DNA of 64,000 nucleotides from Dysidea avara. Taxonomy: Eukaryota > Porifera > Demospongiae > Dictyoceratida > Dysideidae. The stretch lies in contig NC_089278.1 in assembly GCF_963678975.1 (NCBI RefSeq), positions 7,777,479-7,841,478 of the forward strand. The letters run 5' to 3'. This document shows positions 21,659 to 34,128 of this stretch, piece by piece. The notes under the pieces were generated by a model. The model saw nothing but the letters and a program-made list of their open reading frames with translations. It ran no database searches and was not told the origin of the DNA. The position numbers were made by a program, and so were the translations under genes. Each line of letters begins with the position of its first letter. Positions within the stretch are counted from its first letter, which is position 1.

Positions 21659-24600
21659 TAGGAAATGGCAAGGTGGTCACCATGAGTGGAATAAATCACC
21701 AACAGAACAAGGTAATTACACTATGTTCGGCAGGACTATATATAAAGTTTGGTGAATTTGGCACACTGCAGGAAATTCAATACTAAACACATATTGCTCA
21801 TTATTGGATGCATGTTTTTATCACTGTTGTAAAACTTTAACTCAGCCAAGAGCCTGAAGATCTGCACAACTAGTTTTCGAATGTCTTTTCTCCTGGGAAC
21901 TAAACTTACTTGTGGCAGAACTGGTGGTTCTGATGTACGGTTATGATAGAGTGCATGTGCACCATTGTGTGGCACATGCAATCATTGCCTGCTTGACTCA
22001 GAATTACATACCAGGTACAGGTAGCAACTTGTGTGTGTGTTTTCAGTAAACATATCTAACAAGTTTACCATAAACTTGAGGGAAAGTACCAGACATATTT
22101 TATTGTTTAATTTAAAGAGTATAGGGACCATTGAAAAATTACTGCACAACAAGAACAGTGAATGATTGTTTAGTAGCATCCTTGTTTCATGGATATTTTC
22201 AGCAATCCCAGCTGTTCCTTATTTTAAAACATTTAATGTGCATAAACTTTGATTGAAACCATAACTATATTCATCCAGTATGTAGCTATAGCCATATTGA
22301 TGCATACTTCAACAAATTATTGGTATGTGCTCTCTAAAATATGATGTACATAGTTATGTACGTATTGTTAAGCTACATTTGTAAGAAATGATGGTAACCA
22401 CTAGGTCTGGGATATTTTCTGCATTTCACACAGTTTTGATTTTGATTCCCTGCTTTAGTGGACTATTCTCTGTAGCAAAGGCAGACCATCAGATGTAAAA
22501 GTTATAAAGCATAAAATGGTTTGTTTGCATGTAGCTATAGCTACGTACGTATATTATCCCTTTCTGCAATCACTGAACAAGCCTATATGTATGCACTACT
22601 CCGCTCATCCTGAACGACTGATTATTAATGTGAGGATCAGATCTAGATCTAGGCCAAGGATCCACTACTGTTTCAAGTATGGAATAGAGTACCATTTTTC
22701 ACAGATATTCAACTGTGTGAAGTTTTAGCTTTTTAAGTTATTATAACTAAATGTGCATGCATTGTAAGCCTGTTTTATAAGCATAGATAATATACATAGT
22801 ACGTACTATTAATGTAACAGTAATAACAATTGTATACTATTTTATAGGCGCTTAATGTATGTATTGTAATTGTGCACTTGTGTGTATGCGCGTTATATAT
22901 CATCAGAGTCGGGCTGGTGCATTAAATAGAGTCATAGTGAGCCACCTGGTGTCTGCTGCAGGACAGATATTCAAGTGAAACACCAAGTCCTGGGAAACAT
23001 TATATCTATGCATATATAGCTAGGCAGGAAGCACATGTAGTTTCCCCATAAAAGGACATTTAGAGAACTAGGAGTGTTGTGCTACACATATAGCCGAATA
23101 TAACACTGACATTGTTAATGTTATAATCGTACCTTATATTAAAATCCAATAGCATCAGAGGATGCAACCCATATAGACTCTTTCCTATATTTATTTCACC
23201 TCATCAAAGGAGTAACGACACTTATGTTGTGTTTCCAAGTGCATTATGTTTTCCTAAAACTGCAACATCACCACAGTGCATGCCTATATACACAATCTTT
23301 GTAACTTCTATAAGGAAAGTTATGATGCTGGGAAGTTGACGGGAAAACAGTCACTGAAACTTTGGATCCGTGGAGGGATCATGGACACATAACAGTGTCA
23401 CTTTCCTTTCATTATTGAATTTTTTTCATTTAGTTGTGCTGTCTCAGGCTGGCCACATTTACTTTTTTTCCCTGTTCACATTAAATTTTTAGCTTGCTAT
23501 TTATTACCTGTGAATGTCATCATGTATACACACTTATTGTAAGCTATAAGTAATGCGCTTTAATGCAATGCATGCATAGACTATCTACAGTAGTAACAGT
23601 AGCTGCTGCATAACTACAGCATTAAATTTTAGAAGCTACATAGTACAAACCTCTACTTTGCTAATCCTGTGTACTAAGAACATCTTTAATGGGACCAACC
23701 AAAAATGTCCTGATTATCAAGATGCCCTGATTTTCCATATCATGATCAGTTTAGCTACATGCAAAAGGATTATTTTTGACCATTACAGCTAGGTGTACTC
23801 ATTTTCAAGTGTACTGATCAACAGGTTTCAATGTGTTACCATTCAAGCTAGCATGTGCCACTTGAATGATCACTTTAAAGGGAAGTGAAGGTCATGTAGT
23901 AAGAGAGGTTGTATTTGGAGGATCTATAATGTACGTTTTTTAGTGTCATATGCATGGGATGTGGTCAAACTGTTGAACTGATGATACTTAGCTATAGCTA
24001 GGTTTGATACTGTCTTGCCAGGGTTTCGTTAGTAACTTGAGACTATAGGACCGTTTATTGTAATTTATTGAATTAATTTATTATTGCCTTACTACACCAG
24101 ATGCAAGATTACAGAATTAAAATGGATTGTACATACATATTCTATATAGCTAAGGCCACACCAAGTAAAACCTTAGTTTCTGGTCACCCGCCCACATGGA
24201 AAACCAGGAACCCCAGTTTATGAGGACTATTATTAATATTACAGGTGCTTAAGTGCATGTGACCCAGTAGAAATCAAGGGCACTGCTGATATTTTAAACA
24301 CTGCAGAAGATGGAGATACTCTAATAGAACAGTCATGCGGGGATTCTAGCTATTACAATGCTCATACCATACCCTTAACTCTACCGCACTACTAAAACAT
24401 TTCTGACTAGTTTTGTATTTGATTATATAGATACTTCTATTACCAGTAACCAAAGTAGCTCCAGTATGTAGCATTAACCACTAGCCTAATAGGTCATAGC
24501 CGGCTTTAACTTTCCTAACTGAATTCAAATGTGGTCTTCTATAATGATTAGTCTAGTAACTCTTCTAGTGGAACTTCCTTATCACTGAACACTGGAACAC

Positions 24601-25149
24601 TGATTGGAAAGCCGGTAATATTTGTTGAAATCAAACTATAAAATTTCCATGACTAAATAAATAACTGTATGGTCCTACATTGACAAGTCCTTAGTTAAAA
24701 CATCAGCTCGCATGTGATCACTGAAGAACATTAGCCTGGAGCAATCAATGACTCAAAACTTTGACAGTTATATAATTACTTTTCCTAAGGTTTACTGAAT
24801 AGCTAGAAACACATACTCAGTGGGCTAAGACTTCAGATTTGAATGAAGAGTTTCTGATGTGCATATATTTCATTGTGGATCATTTGACTTTGCTGACATA
24901 GGTAATGAGATGTTTCACTTGGAAAGCAAAAGTAACTATACACGAGGAGATTGCTTAGCTATAGCTACATTGTTGTGCTTAAGCAGCATTATAGCTAGCC
25001 ATCAACAATTTTCTTAGTGCATTTTTGCAGAAGCATAATTACTTATGCTGTAAGAATATTGGTTAATAAACTAAAATCAGCATGAACGAGTAAATAATAA
25101 TACTATACAGTGTGCCATGACAGTATTACTGGTGTATATGTAAGTCCAT
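21659..25149. other. 3.5-kb stretch without recognised genes
   Basis: AT-rich sequence with scattered short open frames on both strands (longest under 85 codons, none with a recognised motif). One occurrence of the CTCTAATAGAACAGTCA motif lies at 24315-24335. No RNA gene was recognised. Confidence 0.4.
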
Positions 25150-25740
25150 AGTCCTGAAGTCCTGATCATCCGCCCGCCCGCATCCTTTCTTGGGCTAGGC
25201 AGTGACAGGTATGACTTGAGTGGCCTAATTGTTTTACAGCGCCATAAACATTTACCTTATTAGCTCTTATGTGGCCTCCTTTGAAAATGTGACTGTGATC
25301 GCGTGCTCTGCCGCCTCACATTTCCGGTTATTGGTCTTCATACAAAAATTTACGGAAATTTATTTAACATTCGAAGATATGACTGGCTTGTAATCGCACC
25401 TCTTGTTTTATTCTGATAAAAGAAGTGGAAAGATCTCTCCATAGTGTAAGGTATGTGGTGAGCAAGTTGTAATACACTGGTCTGCGTTTGTATGTATGGT
25501 TTTCGCAACCTGTGGTCGACAAGAACCTGATCCAGTCGTTGCATAACACGAGCGCAGTACAACTAGACTTCTTAGCACTTTTGCTGCGCAGTAAACATTC
25601 AAAACAGTTGTTTGAGTGGAACGAATTGTTGCACGTGTGCCATTTTATCGAAGAGGACCGACATTGTGCGCAAGTAGTTTTTATGCATATCTGACTGTCT
25701 TAGCGTAGGGTTGTGGCTTGGCCTGAAAGCTGTTAGAGGT
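25150..25740. promoter_or_regulatory. CpG-richer patch, candidate promoter
   Basis: CG dinucleotides are visibly more frequent here (CCGCCCGCCCGC, GATCGCGTGCTCTGCCGCC, GTCGACAAG, CACGAGCGCAG) than in the surrounding 20 kb. Overlapping open frames occur on both strands (25350-25562 and 25408-25602 minus, 25488-25694 plus), a side effect of composition or a real first exon. It lies 4.4 kb upstream of the NAV start codon and may be its promoter and 5' untranslated exon, possibly bidirectional. This is inference. Confidence 0.35.
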
Positions 25741-28700
25741 GTAGAAGTTGTAAATTTGTAGCACATTTCAAGTCGCTTCGGTGTTCTGTCTGTTAAGTAG
25801 TGTCTATTGAGAGCTACAGCTCCCCATTCAGGAGCTATGCAGTGAATGATGTAGCAAACAGCGGAATATTCAAGTCTGCATTGCTAGAATAGCTTTACCT
25901 AGACTATATCATTAATAACAAGCTGATGCTTTTTTATTGAAACACTGCTTAGTTTTTTAACCTCTTAAATTTCATCGTACGTCTGTAAAGTGTCCTGGGA
26001 TCATGAGCTCAAATTGAGTCAAGATCAGTTGCAATTTGTTGTCTGATTGCCTCCTTGTACTTGTAGTTCAATAACTAACTTTGTCTCCTAAGATACCTGT
26101 AGAAGACATTCCCAGATGATCCAGGGATGATAATTAGTGCATCAATTTCCTGTATGAGATACTTTGGTTTTGTGGGTGATAATTTAGCACACATCTTATT
26201 GTTAGTGGTGGTCCGTTTGTTCATTCACTCACCAGGAGTTGTTCATAATAATACAGTATAGCTATCCGTTATATTGTAGATGAATTGTGGTATAAAATAT
26301 TTGATGCAACAATAGAGTGTGCATGTATAAACAGTTACAATTGCTTATCACCTTTGAACGATGGAATGGATCAATGTTGATTTTAAATGTGTGTCCATGA
26401 ATTACGTGTATACCATCACATATTTGTCTATATGAACAGTTGTTCATGTATGAATATATACTTTGGATGAAGTTTTGTATGCCAGAATGGGATTGATTGC
26501 AGTTTGCTAGTCAAATCAAATGATATGCTTTTTCCTGTTGAGGCTTATAACAGAATAATACAGTGCAGTTAGATATTTTCTAAGTAGTTATTTAATATGA
26601 TAATATACAGTGGCTTAAGGGACATCATATAGCCAGGCCAACTCATGCATGGCCAACAAGTGTCTTTTTGTTTAAGCATTATCCTATTTCTCTGAAGTTA
26701 TTGGAATATTAAGATGCTGTATTATATAGTAGTAATTGCCTCTTTCATGCAACAACATACTTGGAGCAAGCTTTTATTTTCTAGACAGCTTGTTAATTTA
26801 GCCCCCTTGACAAGTCAGCATCACCTATTGATGTATAGTTGTTGTAGGTGAGGCTGTTTTGAGGTCATATCTTAACAAGGCATTTGTTGGCTGCCATTGT
26901 GTCTGTATTTGAGTGTTTATGTCATCCCTGGCAAAAAAATTGAATGAGATTCATTTGCTAATTGCTGGTCAACCCTTCAGTCTAAAGTAGTATCACTCTA
27001 GTGGGGCCCGCCCATACATTACTAGCATAGGTGATAATTGAGAATGTCATAAGCACCTTGGTAAATGTCTATGTATTAATTGGATTGCGTAGAGGTTTTG
27101 AAATACTTGCTGAAGGTGATAACCCGTTTTGCTAATTCATAGAGTTTTCAGTTGTGTTGTATACTAGCAGGTGTTTTTTTTGTGTGTGGTACATGAGTTG
27201 ACATAGTCATCTCTCAATTTATCTTGACAGGTAGCTGATAATTGGTAATCTGATACTTGAATCTGTTACCACTCTATCTTATTATACTAACTAACTTGTT
27301 GGTGTACCACTAATAGATGATTTATTCTAAAGTGTTGTGAAGCCAAAGACTCTAGTGTGTTAGACTGATGTGTATATACTGTGGTTGGTTGTGTAGTCAT
27401 AGAGTCTTGCACTCAATCCTTTTATCTTGTTGACAGTAGTTGTATATTTGGTAAAAAAGTTTAATGCTTTTGGTTAGGGAGTTTCATCCTGGGAGTTACA
27501 ATAGCTTGGTAGTGTACTTTGAAAATGTCTGGATAGTGTAATTGACCAGTGGGATGTGTTGTAAGCTTAAACTAGTTGTGGATTTATTTACAAGAACATG
27601 AATTACAATAGCCCATTTTGTGTTTAGCATTGTGGTGGAAGAGTACTGGTGTGTGTCGTTAGGTAACAAGGCTTCTAGTCTTTTTATGTAATGTGTTTGT
27701 GTAGTCAGGTCAGCTTTTTTGGAGTTATTTAGTGGTGAACAGCATGTACTGTGACCTTCATCAATAGGTGATTTTATTGCCTGCCAGAAGGTGGGCAGAC
27801 TGCTGAAGTGGTGCCACTGGCTACGTTTTGTGGGTTCACGCATGATTTTATATCATTTCATGTGGTGTATTTTAAATTGTAGAACTGTCGAAGATAGATC
27901 TGAAACATATATATGCCTCTGAACTGTATGACTGTATACTTATAGGGTTTTACGATTCGAAAAATTCTCTTGAAATAATAATGATTTACTGCTGATCTGA
28001 TGACATTTAATACTGCCCAGTTCTAATGTGATGGTTTATCAAACTTGTTAACAAAATTACATTTTTACTATGCTTAAGGATCTTGGTATTGCAGTAATGC
28101 TAAGAAGTAAAGTATGCGTGATGCCCTTAAAGCAGATTATATTGCATCCGTGATACATGATATTTATTTTGTAAGTAATTACAGATTGTTGATATGGAAA
28201 GAAATTTGAGCGTGGTTTAATGTTGGATCGTATGTTGTTTATTTTGAATTCATACGATTTATAAATATCAATCTTGTACGCTGTAAAGTGTTTTACTAAA
28301 CAGAACAGTGTAATGTTTCTCTTAATTGTTATTGACTGAAACTTAACTACTGTTGTGTTCTTAAGGGCTAGAATCGAGTCTTGCAGTAGTCAAAACTACC
28401 CCATGTAAAGCAGTTATTTTCAAGTTGTTTAATAAGGCGTAGCTCTGAATATAGCCCATAGCATTGCTGTCTTTTGGCTAAGCTCAAAACTAACTACTAC
28501 ACTGTAAACATTAAACACCCATGTTGGTAGGTAGCTCTAGTTGTCAAGCTTAGTTGACATAATTCTGCTCATTTGCTGGATGAGTTGAGATGTTAATGAA
28601 CCGTAAAACAAAACATTATTATATATTCTATAGCCTAGTACATTTCTTGTAAAGTGGCTTAAATTTTTACCATATCTTACATTATAAATTAATATGCAGT

Positions 28701-30111
28701 AATGCGGAGTATAATTACACAGTATGTTGGGAATTGTAGTGATGCGTTTATTGTTATTATCGATGTGTTTTGTTAAGAATTGCAAGTATAGTGTGACAGA
28801 GACAGAGATTGGAGAGTCCCATTCAGTCTTTGCGAGTTGTGTAGACTGTTTGTTAATTGTAGATCTTTTAAAATTGGAATGTGGTAATATGAATGAATAA
28901 AATCAATTTTAAGTGCAGTAGGAGAAAATATTACATTGGCTATTATATTGGTCATACGCCTGTTGTTTCTGAGCACATATAAAATTTGAAATTTAAGCCA
29001 TATATAGACTGGTCAATGTCTGTAGTGGCTTCTATTGATACCTGGTGATATAAGATTATAGTTGCTAGCTAGTACTAAAGACTGTGTGGTAATTATATTG
29101 TAGTAAATAATAAATTAATAGTTAAGATCTTGGCAACAACAATATCCAATATTTGGTCCTATCCAATATTTTACCCACTGTTTTGTTGTGCTTTGAATTA
29201 GTCAGTCCATTGGCGCAAGTGCTATACAAAAAAGTAGTCGTCAAGAGAGTGAACAAGATACGATCATAGCTCAAAAGTGCTGTATTTCATCTCGATCCTT
29301 TGTATGTTGTACATATTTATCGTATACTGTAGCATTTTGATCTTCCCACAGTATTTTTGTGAGTGGTGTATGACATGTCTCAGCAAATAAGAGACAAGTA
29401 TGGCATTTAACTAACCTTGAGTGTCACATGTTGTCTCGATGAGTGTTATATTTAGACAGAAGTGGTTAAGAATATAGACAGATGATTAAGTGTTGGCAGT
29501 TAAGAGGATGATTTCATGTGCCAGCTGTACCCATTGCTTCAATAATAGCGAAAAATTGAGTTTTAGGTCCAGTCTCCATATGTGTTTGTCTATGAGCTTG
29601 CTCTGGTTATTTTAACATGTGGGAATTCTGCATATGGTCATGTGTGGTGATTGTTCCAGTGATTGCTGGCACAGTACTAATTATAGTGAGGTCATACCAG
29701 TGGAGGTACTAGAGTGATCTGTACGTAGTTGTGAGTGCTTAGCAACTGAAGGTTTTATCACTTGTGTTTAATTGGTTTTTACGTTTCATATGAAGTGACC
29801 TTTACATGTTACAGAGGGTAGCAATTTACAATGTCAGGTTTAGCCTGTAGTATGTTGTTTTTGCAATGTGTTGTCAGCAGTATATGGATGTCAACTAAAT
29901 TCTGGGTAAAGGTGTCCAATAGTAGATTTCATTGTTTGTTTACCCTGTAATTCACTGTGTGAGACAGTAATGTGGTTGTCGTGGTTATTCAAGATCTCTT
30001 GGTTAAATGAATACTTTTGTATAATATAAACTAATGAAACATGTGTTTTTGTAGACTGATGTTGGTTACTGTGGTTATCTGTTTTAGGCATTGTACAGTT
30101 GAGGACTACTA
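25741..30111 (+). other. Possible 5' untranslated region and first intron of NAV
   Basis: The + strand is conspicuously rich in T and G, as transcribed introns often are, from here to the NAV start. No coding exon is supported. A candidate acceptor (CTGTTTTAG) precedes the NAV start codon by about 24 bp. The 115-codon minus frame at 27496-27843 has no recognised motif and probably reflects the base skew. Confidence 0.35.
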
Positions 30112-33100
30112 ATGGCTACTACTAAAGCCGGCCCCCGAAGTGGGATTCCTTCTCGTTTCGGCTATCCTGGTGGTGGAGGAGGAGGTGGTGGTCCTGGTAC
30201 TAAAACTCCAACTACTAGTACTGCTAATGGAGGCTTGGTGCCTAACCACACCACCGGCAAGTCTCAGCTGGCATTTAATCCAAACAGAAAGCCAGCTTCT
30301 CCTCGAAGTGAGAATAATGATATATCACAGCAGCCAGTAAGACATAATGGACTACCGGATCATTTACCTATCAAGGGTGATGTGTATATTAAGTTACCAA
30401 ACTCCACTCCCAACAGTAGACTGAGTAGCCCCATCAATACTACTGGGGTCTCAGGGTTACCACCACCTAAGGATAAAATGTCAGGTGGTAGTAAACTACA
30501 GTATTCATCACCTCTCAATGATATTGCCAAACGAAGGGAACAATCTGCATCCCCAAAAACTGTGATTGGTGATCAAGAACCAACATCTGATCTACCTGGA
30601 CACCTTGGATCATTAGCATTAGCAGATAAGAAGAGACACTCCAGTGACAGCTCTGTAAACAGGTACAAAGTAAAGCAGGTTATTCCAAGTCCTCTACGTG
30701 AGTCCAACAAACTTGATTCAAATCATCAGAGTACTGCAGCAAAGCCCCGCAGGGGTAATAGCCCTCATTCAGCTTTATTGAAACATGACAACTTGAAAAG
30801 TGACTCACCCATCCCAGCTCCAGGGAAGGTTGATAATAGACAGATGTTATCAGAGAAGCACAACAGACTGTCCAGTGGTAGTTCAGGCAGCGATGATGCA
30901 GTGGTACCGTCTGCTTTTCAAAAGTTACCAACTAGAGCTGAGTCAATGAGAGCTCCAAGTAACCAGAAAATTACTGGAATTCCACGAGCATTTTCCCCAC
31001 CACCTAAGACAACTACAGACGAGGTGGATATCCCTAAATCAAAGATAAAACCACAACACCATGTTCTCCCAATGTCATCCAGTGCACAAATGAAGCCAGA
31101 TAATAATAATTCTACTCAAGTACAGAGAAGTTTGCTACCAAGATCTAATCCTGGTCAAACCAGTATGTTGCCACATGGCCGTGCAACTTCACCTCCTCAT
31201 GTTAAACCAAATATGCTGCCAAGAGTAATCAAAATGAAGAACTCTAATCTTAGACAACCAGAAGACTCGCATGATTCAAGAAAAGATGATTCTCCTATGT
31301 CTGAACACAATAAGTTTGTAGCTGCTGTTAATGGTGATGCCTATGATAGACATAATTATCAGTTTAGACGTGGTTCATTGTCGACTACTGCATCACAAAC
31401 TAAGCCTGAAAACACAGCCATCTATGGCCGCTCTGCATCAATTCCCAGTGACATTCAGCCACCACCAGCACTAGTGAAAACTAATTTGTTGGAAGAAGCA
31501 AATGATACTGACTCATATATTAGTGAGACGGGTAGCGAATCAACTGCTGCTACAGTTGTGTTGGGGAAGAAAAGTAGCATTGCTGACCTCAGCTCTCTTG
31601 ACTCTTCTTCACCGTCATCGGTGTCACAATCTTCTGATACTAGTAAATTTCCAGAATTATCTCCGCCACTCAATCCTGATGAGTTTCCAGCTTATTTTTC
31701 ACATGACTCCAAGGTTCTCGGCAAACTACAACATATGGGATTCAATACTGGCGGTGATGATAGAAGTGCTACACCAAAAGTCTCACAAAGAAACACAATC
31801 ACACAACAACAACCAAACTCTTCACTTGTTTACTCTGAAGAAGATGTTGCAACTGCCCTTGATGATATAGTGATGCAGTCTGATAAAACTAGAGTGAGTG
31901 TTAGTAGTACTTCAGACAGTAGCCATTACAATAACCACACTGGTGTACCACATACTAGAAATACAGATGCTAAAGCTGGTGTCTACTCCAGAGAGGCTGA
32001 CATTACCCGAGATTCTTCCAGCAAGACAATGTCATTGCCTACTGCTGCTAGGTATGATGGACTAAGCAGGTTTGCAATGAAAAAGGATAAACCTGGAAAA
32101 ATATCAGAACAAAGAGTTAGTCCGGAGCGTGCGGTAGAATCAAGTGGGAAATCTGGACGTGACTTTTCCTATCCCAAGAAAGGTCTACAGGGTGGAAGTT
32201 TCTTGTCAGGAAAACGAGAGAGAAATAAAACAATAGCTTTTTCAAAGGAATTTCTTAGAGAAAACAAACCAGGCGATGACAGAGGCTTAATGAAGCCAAT
32301 GAGTAGTGGACTGAAATACAATCCTTCTGGTTTGTCCGAGCAGAATTTAGCATCAGCTGGCAAAATGGATATTGCCCAGCTTCACTCCAATCTCAAACTA
32401 CGAGCGTTCTCTCCACCCCATACCAGTTTTTATTCAACTACAAGTGGCCTTGATTCTAAGAGGGATGGAAAATCTAGCTTTGACACATCACGTAAAAAGA
32501 TGCAATTAAAAAAGCCAACAGAAAGCAGCAACCCTGATATCAGTAAAGAGAAAGAATCTATTCCCATTAAACCTGTTAGGTCTGACATGAAAATAATGGA
32601 CTACACGTCTTCTCCAGCTCTCAAGTTAAAGTCCCCTCCACACTCAGTGTTCAAGTTTCCACAGAGTGGTGGGTCAGCCAGCCAGCCTGATGAAACAACT
32701 ACTAGACGACAGGTCAGATCTCCTGTTCGACAGTCGATGATTCCCAGCCCAGTGTCACCAACGTCTCCAATTAACTTTGATAAGACCTTTCCCAGTAAAC
32801 CAACAAGTAGTGGTTATGATTTTAGGCTGGAGCAATCAGGAAGTCCTCCAAAGTTGACCCAGGGGTTACTGAGACACCACAATGTGCCTAATCCTCAATC
32901 CAGGAAGTCTTTTGGGGTTGGGGATGGTGCATATTTGTGTACAACTGATTGTTGCCAGGGGAGGGCAAAATCGTTAAGCCCAGTTCAAATCCAAGAAGAC
33001 ACATATCGCCAAGCCCATACAAAGACCACCAGTCCTAGCACTGCTAGTACTCCTGGAAGGACCAACTCTTTTAGAAAAGTTGATCTCAGTGCATATGATA

Positions 33101-34128
33101 GTTCAAGTAAGACACCTGTGTTAAACAAGCCCATCTCAAGCAGAGCTAGCAAGACCACCAATGTGTTGCTGTCACCAGTGGAAACTGCAGTGAATGGTGA
33201 GACCCTTAAAAATGAAGCTGTCACCAGTAATGTTGTAGACAGCAGTGTTGGGGGGTCCTCAATTGAAGTTGAATCAGTAGGAATGCTTCAATCTGATTTA
33301 CCACATGCCATGAATGATGTGCAGAGGGTAGAAATTTGTGAGCTAAGAAAAAACCACAAGTTGGGTAACACATTAGCTGCTCATGGCTCAAGTAATGATC
33401 ACTTGCCAACTCAAAGTGACCATCCACCAGCTAAACAAACAACAATGCCTGATCATGCTCCACTGAACAATGCAGTTATTGATAACGTGGCCAGTGGTGT
33501 TGACAATATGGGAAGCCATGTTGGTGCTGTTCCATCTGTCAACACACACTCCAGCATGGACAGAAGCCAGGAGGGTGAAACAGTTGGGGAAACCTCACAT
33601 CAACAGGAAGCTCCATTGGTTAGTTCATCACAATGTGTGACTGAACCTTCTGTTCAACAAGAAGGTGATTTGACCAGGGATGCTGATATCCTTTCAAATA
33701 TTATAAAGCAGCTGTCACCAGAGTCTGAAGCTGTTGGGCAAGCTGATACTCAGTCAGATGACAGGAGTGATGTCTCGTCACACACGTCACAAGTATCAGA
33801 TCGCAGTAGAGCATCAAACTTTTCATTTAGACTAAAGCCTTATATGCCAGCTCATGTGATTGCAGAGGAGTCATACTTAGAGCAAAGAAAACGTGAATCT
33901 CTTAGTGGGACTGACAGACTTTCTGAGATGGCAAGCACAGAGATTCAGGAAGTGAAAAGGTTGACACCTGAAATGCAACGTAGAGTGGTACCAACTAAGA
34001 AAACAGAATTAGATAAACCATCACTCAGGTTTCAAAGTGATCCTAATCTCGATTTGCGAAGGTCTGATAGTAGAAGCCCTCCTTTCCTTGAACGGTACAC
34101 ACCAGAAAATCAATTCCGAGATCCTGAG
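30112..34128 (+). other. NAV: NAV exon 1: 4-kb disordered microtubule-binding half
   Basis: One exon encodes 1339 residues, two thirds of the protein. It has a glycine run near residue 22, many Ser-Pro sites and basic patches, and no globular domain. The open frame continues to 34230, but the last 34 codons (CVYVCMCVY...) lie in a GT-rich stretch after a good donor (CCTGAG|GTGTGTG) and are not expected in the protein. Confidence 0.88.
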
